The position numbers were made by a program, and so were the translations under genes. Shown here piece by piece: positions 43,791-51,808 of a stretch of 64,000 bases of DNA. Under the pieces are notes generated by a model. That model saw only the letters and a program-made list of their open reading frames with translations. It searched no databases and had not been told where the DNA came from. Origin of the DNA: Pseudanabaena yagii GIHE-NHR1 (lineage in GTDB: Bacteria; Cyanobacteriota; Cyanobacteriia; Pseudanabaenales; Pseudanabaenaceae); NCBI RefSeq assembly GCF_012863495.1, contig NZ_JAAVJL010000001.1, forward strand, positions 992,001 to 1,056,000. The letters are read 5' to 3'. Each line of letters begins with the position of its first letter. Position 1 is the stretch's first letter.

Positions 43791-43832
43791 AGTTTTAAGC
43801 AAGCTAACTTTAGTCTGATTATACTTAAACCT

Positions 43833-43871
43833 AATTTTTTGTGGCGTAGCTTTGCTGCGCCACAAAAAATT
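43833..43871. repeat. Hairpin beside the insertion sequence
   Basis: 18-bp arms AATTTTTTGTGGCG.AGC (one mismatch) around TTT, 16 bp outside the left IS end. Confidence 0.75.
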
Positions 43872-43886
43872 GGGTTCTTTAATTTT

Positions 43887-45383
43887 ACTGGAATTTAGAC
43901 TAAGTTGATTAAGAGAATCAGAAAAAGAGCAGGAAAAAGTGACCCAGAAAACGGAGAACTGAGTAAAAGCAAGAGAGAGAAAAAGAGAATATTGAAAGTT
44001 AGGAATTAAGGTAGTCTTGATTGACCTTTTTCGAGCGAGAAGCTCGTTTTTTGACGACAGGAAAGCGAGAAAAAGGAGAACGCTTGCGTCCAGATTTCCA
44101 ACCGAGAGACTTACCACGAGGTTGGGGAGAACAAGCAGGAGAGCCAATCCTGACCAAAAGTGCGGCAAAGCCCTGAGCGACTCGACCAAAATTAAGATTG
44201 GTTTGAGGTTTCTGCCAAGGCAAAGGAGTATCAATAACCAGTTGACGAGCCAACCACAATTGCCAAGAGAGTAAAGGCATAAGGTCACTCCAACGCAAAG
44301 CTTGCTGAGGAGTCAACAAATGGGGAAGAGTCCAATGTAATCTTTGTTTGGCAAAACGATACCAATGGTCGATGGCAAAACGACGTAAGTACAAGCGCCA
44401 AAGGGAGTCTAAAGTCGGCATCTGTTCACCCACCCAAGCTAACCACAAACCAGAGCAATGAGAATGTGTAACTCGAATAACTTGAATATGTCGTTGGGCT
44501 GCTTGCCGAAAGTGTAAGTTAGACCATTGCTGGATTTGCACCTGTCCAACCGTCTCATCTTCTAAGCTAAAAGTTGCCGATGGCTCTCCCCAACTATCAG
44601 CATTGGCAAGTTGGAATTTATCCCCATGCTTACGAGGACGACCATAACCACTGTAGGGCGCAGGGGCTTTGTATAAGCATCGGTTAGGACGTAGACGTAT
44701 TAGTAAATCGGCAGGGATATCCTCAGTCAAATTCATAAAGACGGCACTGCCATATTCACTGTCGTAAGTAGCGATTGGTCTTACCGTTAAATCTCGACAT
44801 ACTTGACTCAGTTGGAATGCGGCTCTTTGCCCTGCTGTCTCAAAACTACTGATCCGCTCGTGACATAACGGGATTGCCCAACTCCCTGTCATCTCTGGTA
44901 TCCATGCCAAGGTGCTGTAGTCATGCCCTAACACGATCGGTTTGTTCCCTTCTACCAAATTCGGTTGATGCACAAAACTCCTGTCTTTTAGCGTTTTGGC
45001 ATGGGGTCTTCCCCATCCTGTATGGTCTCCTGCTAGCAAAGGGCGGATGTCTTTGGGTATTTGTTCCACACATAACCGTCTTATCCTGCCTCGGTTGGGG
45101 CGACTGTCTTTTAATGATTCATACAGACTTGACCATTTTCTTCGATACACTGCGGATAACGATAATTCTACAAATGATTTCACTCTCGGACTGGTCAATA
45201 CTGCATCCATCAAGTCAAATATTGCATCCCGTCCGTTCCCTAAAAATCTATATACCTGTTGACGAAAGTCTTGTAGTTTATCAATAATCATGGCTGTAGA
45301 TGTCTCTTTACTTTTCATCTACTTTAGGCAGTTTGTATCTCTTTTACTCTGCCTTTTTTACCTTTTTTAGTCTAAACTCCAGT
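43887..45383 (-). mobile_element. Complete insertion sequence with terminal inverted repeats and 7-bp direct repeat
   Basis: About 1,497 bp. The left end ACTGGAATTTAGACTAA and right end TTAGTCTAAACTCCAGT are inverted repeats with one mismatch in 17. The direct repeat TAATTTT flanks both sides (43880-43886 and 45384-45390), which fits a target-site duplication. It encodes one intact transposase, so this is a young, probably active or recently active copy. Confidence 0.85.
43999..45318 (-). CDS. Transposase (IS701-like / NF041680 type)
   Basis: A 439-aa DDE-type transposase. The text AGDHTGWGRPHAKTLKDRSFVHQPNLVEGNKPIVLGHDYSTLAW holds the first Asp; ATYDSEYGSAVF holds the second. The third acidic position probably lies in FAIDHWYRFAKQRLHWTLPHL, where this copy reads Asp instead of the Glu I would expect. 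The C-terminus is strongly basic (KSLGWKSGRKRSPFSRFPVVKKRASRSKK). It has no frameshift or internal stop. It is the only gene inside the insertion sequence. Confidence 0.85.
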   Translation of the reverse strand: MKSKETSTAMIIDKLQDFRQQVYRFLGNGRDAIFDLMDAVLTSPRVKSFVELSLSAVYRRKWSSLYESLKDSRPNRGRIRRLCVEQIPKDIRPLLAGDHTGWGRPHAKTLKDRSFVHQPNLVEGNKPIVLGHDYSTLAWIPEMTGSWAIPLCHERISSFETAGQRAAFQLSQVCRDLTVRPIATYDSEYGSAVFMNLTEDIPADLLIRLRPNRCLYKAPAPYSGYGRPRKHGDKFQLANADSWGEPSATFSLEDETVGQVQIQQWSNLHFRQAAQRHIQVIRVTHSHCSGLWLAWVGEQMPTLDSLWRLYLRRFAIDHWYRFAKQRLHWTLPHLLTPQQALRWSDLMPLLSWQLWLARQLVIDTPLPWQKPQTNLNFGRVAQGFAALLVRIGSPACSPQPRGKSLGWKSGRKRSPFSRFPVVKKRASRSKKVNQDYLNS

Positions 45384-45449
45384 TAATTTTAGTGAAAGCA
45401 CTGTAAATCAACACTTTCACGGTTTCGAGAAATAAATTTTATTTTTGGG

Positions 45450-45477
45450 TTGTCAAGATTGCATAGTATGTTATCAT
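45450..45477 (+). promoter_or_regulatory. Promoter of tRNA-Arg
   Basis: TTGTCA (-35) and TATCAT (-10) with a 16-bp spacer; the tRNA starts 17 bp after the -10 box. Confidence 0.6.
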
Positions 45478-45493
45478 TAGATTCGCGAGTTAA

Positions 45494-45567
45494 GGGCTTG
45501 TAGCTCAGTGGACTAGAGCACGTGGCTACGGACCACGGTGTCGGGGGTTCGAATCCCTCCTGGCCCG
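45494..45567 (+). tRNA. tRNA-Arg (anticodon ACG)
   Basis: 74 nt fold as a cloverleaf: acceptor GGGCTTG with CTGGCCC (one T-T mismatch, one G-U), D stem GCTC/GAGC, anticodon stem CGTGG/CCACG with loop CTACGGA (ACG at positions 34-36), T stem GGGGG/CCCTC with loop TTCGAAT, discriminator G. CCA is not encoded. ACG decodes CGN Arg codons after A34-to-I editing. Confidence 0.93.
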
Positions 45568-45579
45568 TCCAAAATGAAT

Positions 45580-45608
45580 AAAAAAGCAGCACTATGTGCT
45601 GCTTTTTT
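45580..45608 (+). terminator. tRNA-Arg terminator
   Basis: AAAAAAGCAGCAC-TAT-GTGCTGCTTTTTT, 12 bp after the tRNA. The right arm with following bases is duplicated as a 26-bp tandem (45597-45648) running into the end of the LCP gene. Confidence 0.85.
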
Positions 45609-45632
45609 ATTGGGCATCTTTATGCTGCTTTT

Positions 45633-46721
45633 TTATTGGGTATCTTGTTTAGTTTTAAACTTTCCTGCGATCGCTTGCTCGACATCTTCAGGACTGACAA
45701 TCCAATAGCTAAAGCGAAACTCATTGGCTCCGCTAGGTCTACCCTTAAGACTTGTAGCTTGGATTTGATCAGGTTTTAAAGTGAGGCTAAAAGTCGCAAT
45801 CGCCATCATTTCATCAAAGCTGAGATTAGAGTCTACATGCTTTTGCATGATATTGATCAAATCAGGAAGACGTAGCACAACCGAAGGACTAGCAATTTTT
45901 GCCTTGAGTGCTTTTAAAACTATTTGCTGACGCTTAATACGTCCGATATCTCCCTCTTCATCATGACGGAATCGGGCAAAACCTTCAGCCTGCTCACCAT
46001 TGAGAACTTGTACTCCTGCATAAAGATCAATATTTAGCTTTTGCGTTTTATCTACGTACTTCATCCGCTTAGGAACATTGACCTCAATTCCACCAAGGGC
46101 ATCAACCAAAGCTGATAGCCCAGAGGTATCTAAGCGTACATAGCGATCAATTTCTACGCCATTGAGTTTTTCAGAAACTATTTCCTGAGCGAGTTCTGCA
46201 CCACCATAGACATTAGCGGCATTAATCTTGGTTACGCCATAATTGGGGATTGGTACTTGGGTATCGCGAGGGATTGAAAGGATATTCACAGAGCGATCGC
46301 TTGGATCAAAGCGGATCAGCAACATACTATCGCTGCGACCGTTAAATGATTCTGGCGAACCGAGGGGAGCCTCAAGGACACGATCTACTCCCATTACTAG
46401 AATTTGGTAAGGACGTTCTAACTTCCGCCCCAAGCCTTCCATCAACACTTCTTCGGGCTTGCGACCAGACAGTAAACCACTCCAGTCTAGGGCATTAATC
46501 GGGACAATTCGCCCTAGAAACGCACCAGCACCAACAGAGACAAGTAAAGATATCGTAAACCCAATTTTCGCAAAGGGAATGCGCTTAATTTTGGAGATGG
46601 TTTGTGCCACATTGACTTGCATTTGTTCTGGCGTATTACTAGGCAAATCAGCACGATTAGTAGTATCGTCTGACCGAACTTTGGATGCGGTAATCGGTCT
46701 ATTGGTCACACACCACTCCAT
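45633..46721 (-). CDS. LytR-CpsA-Psr (LCP) family ligase
   Basis: A 362-aa membrane-anchored enzyme. A cytoplasmic N-terminus (about 1-60) precedes one membrane helix (IGFTISLLVSVGAGAFLGRI). The extracytoplasmic LCP domain contains YQILVMGVDRV, RSDSMLLIRFDPSDRSVNILSIPRDTQVPIPNYGVTKINAANVYGG (the conserved Arg/Asp set binding the pyrophosphate lipid) and GFARFRHDEEGDIGRIKRQQIVL. LCP proteins transfer glycopolymers from lipid carriers to the wall. The start was set at ATG 18 codons inside the longest frame to avoid overlap with the divergent gene 48 bp away. The neighbour makes activated sugars, a fitting partner. Confidence 0.92.
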   Translation of the reverse strand: MEWCVTNRPITASKVRSDDTTNRADLPSNTPEQMQVNVAQTISKIKRIPFAKIGFTISLLVSVGAGAFLGRIVPINALDWSGLLSGRKPEEVLMEGLGRKLERPYQILVMGVDRVLEAPLGSPESFNGRSDSMLLIRFDPSDRSVNILSIPRDTQVPIPNYGVTKINAANVYGGAELAQEIVSEKLNGVEIDRYVRLDTSGLSALVDALGGIEVNVPKRMKYVDKTQKLNIDLYAGVQVLNGEQAEGFARFRHDEEGDIGRIKRQQIVLKALKAKIASPSVVLRLPDLINIMQKHVDSNLSFDEMMAIATFSLTLKPDQIQATSLKGRPSGANEFRFSYWIVSPEDVEQAIAGKFKTKQDTQ

Positions 46722-46769
46722 ACTTCTATAATGCTCAACAAACAACATATACCGCAAGTCAACAACTCT

Positions 46770-47726
46770 ATGCAAGCTGTAATTATTGCTGGTGGGAAAG
46801 GAACTAGGCTCAGACCCTTGACCTATGGCTGCCCTAAGCCAATGCTACCTTTGATTGACCGACCATTCTTAGAATGGATGATTAATCGATGTCGTGAAGC
46901 TAGTGTGACCGACATTTTGTTAAACGTGCAGTATCACTCGCAACAAGTAATCGATTATTTTGGTGATGGCGATCGCTTTGGCGTAAAAATTCGTTATGTT
47001 GAAGAATCTACGCCATTAGATACCGCAGGAGCCATTAAGCTTGCAGAGCCATATTTTACGGGTGAATCATTGATTGTCTTCAATGCTGACATTCTCACCA
47101 ATTTAGACTTGACGGCATTGATAAAGTTTCATCAAGAGACTAAAGCTGATGCAACTTTGACCTTAACCAGAGTCCCCGATATTACGCCATTTGGCTTAGT
47201 AGAGATTGACAAGCAAAATCAAGTGCAGGCTTTCCGCGAAAAACCAAATGCAGAACAAGCCGTAGCATTTCTGGCACAAGGAATTAATACGATTAATGCA
47301 GGAACTTATGTTCTGGAGCCAAAGATTTTTGATATCTATCCTACTGGAGAGCCTTTGAGCTTTGAACGCACAGTCTTCCCAAATGTGCTAGAGCGTGGTT
47401 TGAAGATGATGGGCTTTGTGTGGGATGGCTATTGGATGGATATGGGAACACCTGAGAAGTATTTCCAAGCCCAGATTGATGTGTTGGAAGGAAAGGTTCC
47501 TTATGATTTTGGCGATCGCTCTGAGCAGCGAAGTTCAGGTGTATGGGTTTCCAAAACTGCCACTATCGCTGATGGAGCAGTTTTAGAAGCTCCTTGCTAT
47601 ATAGGAGATGCTGCTTCCATTGGTAAGAATTCTCATATTCCTTCTCAAACTTTAGTGGGAGCGAATTCTTTGATCAATAAAGCGATCGCTTCAGGTATGT
47701 ATAGCACAGGCTCACTAATCGTTTAA
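46770..47726 (+). CDS. Sugar-phosphate nucleotidyltransferase (mannose-1-P guanylyltransferase type)
   Basis: A 318-aa NDP-sugar pyrophosphorylase. The N-terminal nucleotide loop is AVIIAGGKGTRLRPLTYGCPKPMLPLIDRPFLEWMI. The metal/sugar segment is LIVFNADILTNLD, followed by GINTINAGTYVLEP, and KMMGFVWDGYWMDMGTPEKYFQA is the mannose/glucose-1-P-type signature. The C-terminal ~70 residues begin a left-handed hexapeptide helix (VWVSKTATIADGAVLEAPCYIGDAASIGKNSHI). It makes an activated hexose for polysaccharide synthesis. Started at ATG (MQAVIIAGG), 13 codons into the longest frame. Confidence 0.92.
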   Translation: MQAVIIAGGKGTRLRPLTYGCPKPMLPLIDRPFLEWMINRCREASVTDILLNVQYHSQQVIDYFGDGDRFGVKIRYVEESTPLDTAGAIKLAEPYFTGESLIVFNADILTNLDLTALIKFHQETKADATLTLTRVPDITPFGLVEIDKQNQVQAFREKPNAEQAVAFLAQGINTINAGTYVLEPKIFDIYPTGEPLSFERTVFPNVLERGLKMMGFVWDGYWMDMGTPEKYFQAQIDVLEGKVPYDFGDRSEQRSSGVWVSKTATIADGAVLEAPCYIGDAASIGKNSHIPSQTLVGANSLINKAIASGMYSTGSLIV

Positions 47727-47737
47727 TTAGCCTAGAT

Positions 47738-47786
47738 ACTTAAAAGCCTGTGGTGCACGCGCAGCGTGCACCACAGGCTTTTAAGT
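47738..47786 (+). terminator. 23-bp-arm perfect hairpin after the pyrophosphorylase
   Basis: Arms ACTTAAAAGCCTGTGGTGCA+CGC and complement around GCA, 12 bp after the stop. Confidence 0.8.
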
Positions 47787-47804
47787 TTAGCCACCTAGAT
47801 AAAA

Positions 47805-47825
47805 AAGCCTCGCTTAGCAAGGCTT
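47805..47825. repeat. Short AAGCC hairpin
   Basis: AAGCCTCGC-TTA-GCAAGGCTT, one mismatch; second of three hairpins in this convergent spacer. Confidence 0.55.
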
Positions 47826-47846
47826 CAATCATTAACTTCAATCGTT

Positions 47847-47875
47847 AAAAAAGATTCGCATTGCGAATCTTTTTT
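47847..47875 (-). terminator. 14-bp-arm hairpin after the mechanosensitive-channel gene
   Basis: AAAAAAGATTCGCA-T-TGCGAATCTTTTTT, with the A/T runs expected of a bidirectional intrinsic terminator, 3 bp beyond the stop codon. Confidence 0.85.
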
Positions 47876-47878
47876 GAT

Positions 47879-49480
47879 TTAGTAGTTACGTTTAAATGAC
47901 TCTAGCCATTCACGCAATTGTTGAGTAGCAATCTCTTTACCTCCAAGACCAAAGGCAACAGCGATCGCAACGGCAATTGCACCAGTCAGTAACCCAAAGG
48001 CAAGATCAACAATATTGCTAGCAACACCAATCTGCTTAAGAGCCATCGCTGTAATCAGAACAACAATGGAAATCCTTGCCGCATGACCAAGAATTCTAGC
48101 TTGTCGTCCACCTGTACTAGAAATCAGATTAAATGCCAGATTGGCAAGATATAAACCAATACCAAAGATAATTACACCACTTAGTACTTGACCTGCAACT
48201 TGCAAGATTCCAAACACAATGCGGGTAAGAGCACTAATTTGTAAGACATCGGTTGCGGCGGCGATAGCTACGAGAATAATCGCAATGAACACGATGATAC
48301 CGACAACTTGCGAAGGCGTTTGTTGAGGTAGAGTCGTACTTTCTTTATTCTCAGGATCTTCGTTTGCTGCGGAGTCACTAGGAGGAATTGCGGCGATCGC
48401 AGGAAATCCTAACCATTGCAATATATTGTTAAATCCTAGACCTGTGAGAATTCCCGAAACAATATCTCTAGCAAACTGACCAATAAAATAGGCAACAGTC
48501 AGAATAACGATGGCTACGAAGATTTGAGGAAGGAATCGCAATACTTGATCGAGCATTGCTGTTGCTGGACGCGAGATTGCGCCAACTTCTAAAGCCTCTA
48601 ACGTGGATATAGCTGTGGGAATTAGAATCAGTACGTAAAGGAAATTCCCAACTACTTGAGAAAGAGTATATTCAGTTTGATTGCTCGCCCAGCGTCGTAG
48701 GAATTGATCGGCTCCGCTAGTAGCTAGGAGATTAGTCACAATTCGCTTAACCACTTGAGCAATCAACCAGCCGATACCACCGATAATTACTGCCTTGAGA
48801 ATTTTCGGTAGAGCACTCAAAATTTGATTGACTAGGTTTTGCAAGGGTTGGAGCGCCTGTACTAAACCTAGAGCATCCAAAACTAAAGGCAAAAATAGCA
48901 GCAGGATAAACCAATACAAAGCCGAAGATAAGGTTTCACTAAGAGGTAAAGCCTCGGATTTTGATTCGGTAGCATCGCCGTTAACCTGTGCATTTACCTT
49001 GTCGTCAATTTTGGCGGATTTCAAGAAGCTACCAACAAGCAATTTGCTGATGGTTGCTAAAACCCATGCAATCCCAATTAAGAGTGCTGCCCCACCAAGT
49101 TTTGGTAAAAATGATGTGATTTGACCTAGAAAACTATTTAATGGGGTGGCAACTGCATCTAATTTTAGGAACTGGAAAAATGCGACTAAAGTAAATAGCA
49201 AAATAATCCAGAAAATCGTAGTGCCAGCCCATTTCTCAATAGGGAAGGCGCTGCTACGAGAGCCTGTTAACCAATTTGCTAACTTATTGTCAATATTTGT
49301 GCGTCTCAGAAAATTTTCTGTTATAGAGGCAAAAACTATGGCAATTACCCAACCACCGACTAAAATTGCGATCGCAAATACAAGTTGCAATACTAGTCCA
49401 TCGGGTTTAAGCAAATCTTCAATTGCAAATCCTTTCGCTGTTGACGTTTGAGCTAACAGGAAAGAGGGAAATTCGTGCAT
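47879..49480 (-). CDS. Mechanosensitive ion channel family protein with repeated TM-helix units
   Basis: A 533-aa polytopic protein with about 10-12 hydrophobic segments. Four similar units appear to contain a helix plus an amphipathic LPK-type segment (FLGQITSFLPKLGGAALLIGIAWVLA, LVNQILSALPKILKAVIIGGIGWLIAQ, MLDQVLRFLPQIFVAIVILTVAYFIGQ, GILQVAGQVLSGVIIFGIGLYLA). These match the conserved-TM-helix repeat of the MscS-related family found in cyanobacteria. It likely releases solutes under osmotic downshock, but a classical MscS beta-domain is not evident. Start at ATG behind GAGGTG. Confidence 0.85.
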   Translation of the reverse strand: MHEFPSFLLAQTSTAKGFAIEDLLKPDGLVLQLVFAIAILVGGWVIAIVFASITENFLRRTNIDNKLANWLTGSRSSAFPIEKWAGTTIFWIILLFTLVAFFQFLKLDAVATPLNSFLGQITSFLPKLGGAALLIGIAWVLATISKLLVGSFLKSAKIDDKVNAQVNGDATESKSEALPLSETLSSALYWFILLLFLPLVLDALGLVQALQPLQNLVNQILSALPKILKAVIIGGIGWLIAQVVKRIVTNLLATSGADQFLRRWASNQTEYTLSQVVGNFLYVLILIPTAISTLEALEVGAISRPATAMLDQVLRFLPQIFVAIVILTVAYFIGQFARDIVSGILTGLGFNNILQWLGFPAIAAIPPSDSAANEDPENKESTTLPQQTPSQVVGIIVFIAIILVAIAAATDVLQISALTRIVFGILQVAGQVLSGVIIFGIGLYLANLAFNLISSTGGRQARILGHAARISIVVLITAMALKQIGVASNIVDLAFGLLTGAIAVAIAVAFGLGGKEIATQQLREWLESFKRNY

Positions 49481-49679
49481 ATTACACCTCAAAGCTGAAC
49501 AATTAAGGAGTATCCTCTTCCGTATCTTAAGTGGAGATATCCCGAAAAAAAAGTCACTAATAATTAAGGTTTTTCCTAAACATAAAGAAAAACCTAATTA
49601 TTTGCGACTTTTAAGCGTCTCAAGAACATAAAAATCGCTCAGCAGCTTCAATAGAGGAATTTTTAAAAACTTGGCGAAA

Positions 49680-50684
49680 TTAGCGCTTCTTTTTACCTTT
49701 TGTTGCATTTGTTAACTCTGACTGAGCAATTTCAGCATCAAGAATTGTTTGCCCCGTTGCAGCTAAAAAGACATCATCGAGGCTGGGGCGTGACTGCGAC
49801 AAACTAAATACTTCAATATCAACGGCAGCAAGGATATTTTGGATTTCACTGATGGCATTAGCATCAGGCTTTACAAAGAGGTTAACAGCATTGCCTTGAG
49901 CAGCATTAATTGTGATGCTTTGAACAATTGGTAATTGCTGCAAAATCTTTTGGGCATGTTCCGCTTCATGGCGCTCAGCAAATTCACGGATCCTCACGGT
50001 AATGCGATCGCCACCAACCTTAGTTTTTAGCTCAGATGTCGTGCCTTCGGCAATAATTTTGCCTTTGTCGATAATGGCTACGCGATCGGCAAGGGCATCA
50101 ATTTCTTCAAGATAGTGACTACTGATCAAGATGGTGACACCCGAAGCTCTCAGCTTGCGTAAAAATTCCCAAATGGCAAGACGACTCTGAATATCTAGAC
50201 CAACCGTTGGCTCATCAAGGATCAGTACCGATGGCTGGTGCAGTAATCCTGCGGCTAAATCTAGACGTTTTTTGAGACCACCCGAATAAGTACCTGAGAG
50301 TTTATCGGCGTAATCTTCAAGCTGGAGTAGATCTAGAACATAGTCAATGCGATCGCTAATTTGTTTTGCTGGAATATGATACAAAGCTGCCTGAAATTGT
50401 AAAAGTTCGCGGCCTGTTAAAACTTTATCGAGAGCAACTTCCTGTGCAATATAGCCAATGCGATCGCGGATTGCTCTAGGTTCTGTTGCCCCAGCCACCT
50501 CAATCAAGCCTGAGTCAGGGGTAGTTAAAGTACAGAGACAGCGCATGGTTGTAGTTTTGCCTGCTCCATTAGGGCCTAGTAGCCCATAGATTTGTCCCTG
50601 TGTAACATTTAGAGAAATTCCATCTACGGCAATAGTTGTGCCATAAGTTTTCTTGAGATTTTCAATTCTTACTGCCGACTGCAT
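49680..50684 (-). CDS. ABC-2 type ABC transporter ATPase
   Basis: A 334-aa ATP-binding subunit of the daunorubicin-resistance (DrrA)-like group. Walker A is GLLGPNGAGKTTTMR; the Q-loop region IGYIAQEVALDKVLTGRELL follows; the signature is TYSGGLKKRLDLAAGLL; Walker B is VLILDEPTVGLDIQS; the switch His lies in ISSHYLEEID. The last ~100 residues are the DUF4162-type C-terminal domain ending in a Lys-rich tail (TKGKKKR). No permease gene is adjacent. Confidence 0.93.
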   Translation of the reverse strand: MQSAVRIENLKKTYGTTIAVDGISLNVTQGQIYGLLGPNGAGKTTTMRCLCTLTTPDSGLIEVAGATEPRAIRDRIGYIAQEVALDKVLTGRELLQFQAALYHIPAKQISDRIDYVLDLLQLEDYADKLSGTYSGGLKKRLDLAAGLLHQPSVLILDEPTVGLDIQSRLAIWEFLRKLRASGVTILISSHYLEEIDALADRVAIIDKGKIIAEGTTSELKTKVGGDRITVRIREFAERHEAEHAQKILQQLPIVQSITINAAQGNAVNLFVKPDANAISEIQNILAAVDIEVFSLSQSRPSLDDVFLAATGQTILDAEIAQSELTNATKGKKKR

Positions 50685-50778
50685 GGAGGTATCTAATTAT
50701 TACGTTCTGTTAACTTAGCATTTTAACCGTGACGTTCTTCACATCGCAATAAAATCTTGCATGAACAAATTTACAATT

Positions 50779-50805
50779 TTGTGGCGTGGCTAAGCCACGC
50801 CACAA
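50779..50805. repeat. 13-bp-arm hairpin
   Basis: TTGTGGCGTGGCT-A-AGCCACGCCACAA. First of four hairpins in the spacer upstream of the phycobiliprotein gene. Confidence 0.75.
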
Positions 50806-50842
50806 CAAATCTGATTCCTTATTTTACGGTACGTCTCTAACG

Positions 50843-50990
50843 TAACGTCAGTTAGGTTTAAGCTGGTAAATTTTCAAAGCCTAAAAGTAAAAGCCTTGCT
50901 AAGCAAGGCTTTTACCTTTAGGCTTTGAGAGAAGGTTTGAGTAGCAAACCTTCTCTCAAAGCCTGTTTTAAATTATCCCGAACTCGCGTT
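50843..50990. repeat. MITE-like repeat with two overlapping hairpins
   Basis: The ends TAACGTCAGTTAGGTTTAAGC (left) and ATTATCCCGAACTCGCGTT (right) match, in reverse, the ends of the unit at 59295-59361. Inside are a 26-bp-arm hairpin (50875-50927, one mismatch) and a 19-bp-arm perfect hairpin (50921-50963). They share GGCTTTG, so only one of the two full stems can form at a time. Confidence 0.75.
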
Positions 50991-50996
50991 AAATAT

Positions 50997-51051
50997 AAAA
51001 ACCAAAAGACTATGGCGCACGCTCCGCGTGCGCCATAGTCTTTTGGTTTTT
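50997..51051. repeat. 26-bp-arm perfect hairpin
   Basis: Arms AAAAACCAAAAGACTATGGC+GCACGC and complement around TCC, immediately followed by TTAATTATGCCTAGCTACTT, the end shared with the 39.7-kb element. Confidence 0.85.
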
Positions 51052-51070
51052 AATTATGCCTAGCTACTTA
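51048..51070. repeat. TAATTATGCCTAGCTACTTA repeat end
   Basis: 21 of 22 bases match 39779-39800, the right end of a MITE-like element. No clear left end was found here. Confidence 0.65.
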
Positions 51071-51200
51071 TGTCGAAATATATTGTTAAGTTAACTTTAA
51101 TTTCATTCTTAAACAGAGGGGCAAATACAACTTTATTCTTTTATATACGGGGGAGTTGTCGGGGCAGTTATTTCTAAGTTCGGGCGAAATATCACATAAA

Positions 51201-51206
51201 TATAAT
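51201..51206 (+). promoter_or_regulatory. Candidate -10 box of the phycobiliprotein-linker operon
   Basis: Perfect TATAAT 33 bp before the start codon. The -35 region is weak (GTTCGG), as in many regulated cyanobacterial promoters. GAGGGGT precedes the ATG as Shine-Dalgarno. Confidence 0.45.
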
Positions 51207-51239
51207 ATCTACGGTAGTTAATTGAGGGGTTAAAAGATT

Positions 51240-51710
51240 ATGCTAACGATGAATCGCACTTTAGATGAGAAAACTAGTGACGTTGAGCATGTTTATCTTA
51301 CTGACAGCGACATTTTTAATTTAGAGCGTTTTGCTAATACCTTCTCACTGCGTGTCAAGACCTATGGTCTATTGCGCGATCGCGCTGAGGAAATTACCAT
51401 CAAGACCCTTAAACTCTTGGCTCAGCAATATCCTGAGTTGGTACACAAGCAGTTGGCACGTTGTAAATATGACATGACCAATATGATTCGATACACATCA
51501 CTATCCATCTTGCGTGATGATGAGCTTTTCTTCCGAGAAACCTTGATGGATTGGTTGGCAAATATCATTAACTCCTATCAAGTTGCGAAGGAATGCTCTA
51601 CTTGCTATCGACTAATGCAAACGGTCATTGATGAGATGCTTCCTTCTGAATGTGCAATGTTGGTTAAGCCCTATTCTGAGCTAGCTGTTTCTGCATTAAT
51701 GAACGCCTAG
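51240..51710 (+). CDS. Orphan phycobiliprotein-like subunit
   Basis: A 156-aa globin-fold protein of the phycobilisome family. The segment CKYDMTNMIRYTSLSILRDD can be laid gaplessly on the allophycocyanin-type [20 protein letters not shown]: the bilin-attachment Cys, the Asp three residues later and the Arg nine residues later are all kept. Outside this core it is highly divergent (e.g. ETLMDWLANIINSYQVAKECSTCYRLMQ), and it is not a standard Apc/Cpc subunit. It probably binds one bilin. It is followed 98 bp later by a two-domain linker on the same strand, so the pair may make a small specialised antenna or regulator. No partner alpha/beta subunit and no bilin lyase lie nearby. Confidence 0.8.
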   Translation: MLTMNRTLDEKTSDVEHVYLTDSDIFNLERFANTFSLRVKTYGLLRDRAEEITIKTLKLLAQQYPELVHKQLARCKYDMTNMIRYTSLSILRDDELFFRETLMDWLANIINSYQVAKECSTCYRLMQTVIDEMLPSECAMLVKPYSELAVSALMNA

Positions 51711-51808
51711 TTTAAGCCAAATATCAATTATTTCAATCTCCGAGACTCTGGGTAACTAGATTGACAAGTATTTTCAAAAATTTTTAGAGGTTTGCAGGAG
51801 AAGCTGTT

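Noticed and set aside
43590-44288. 232-codon open frame across the IS end and the Uma2 remnant
   Set aside because: It joins antisense or out-of-frame IS sequence to the true Uma2 N-terminus; only the last part is meaningful and is listed as a pseudogene.
45389-45592. 67-codon open frame opposite the tRNA
   Set aside because: Antisense to tRNA-Arg; a chance frame.
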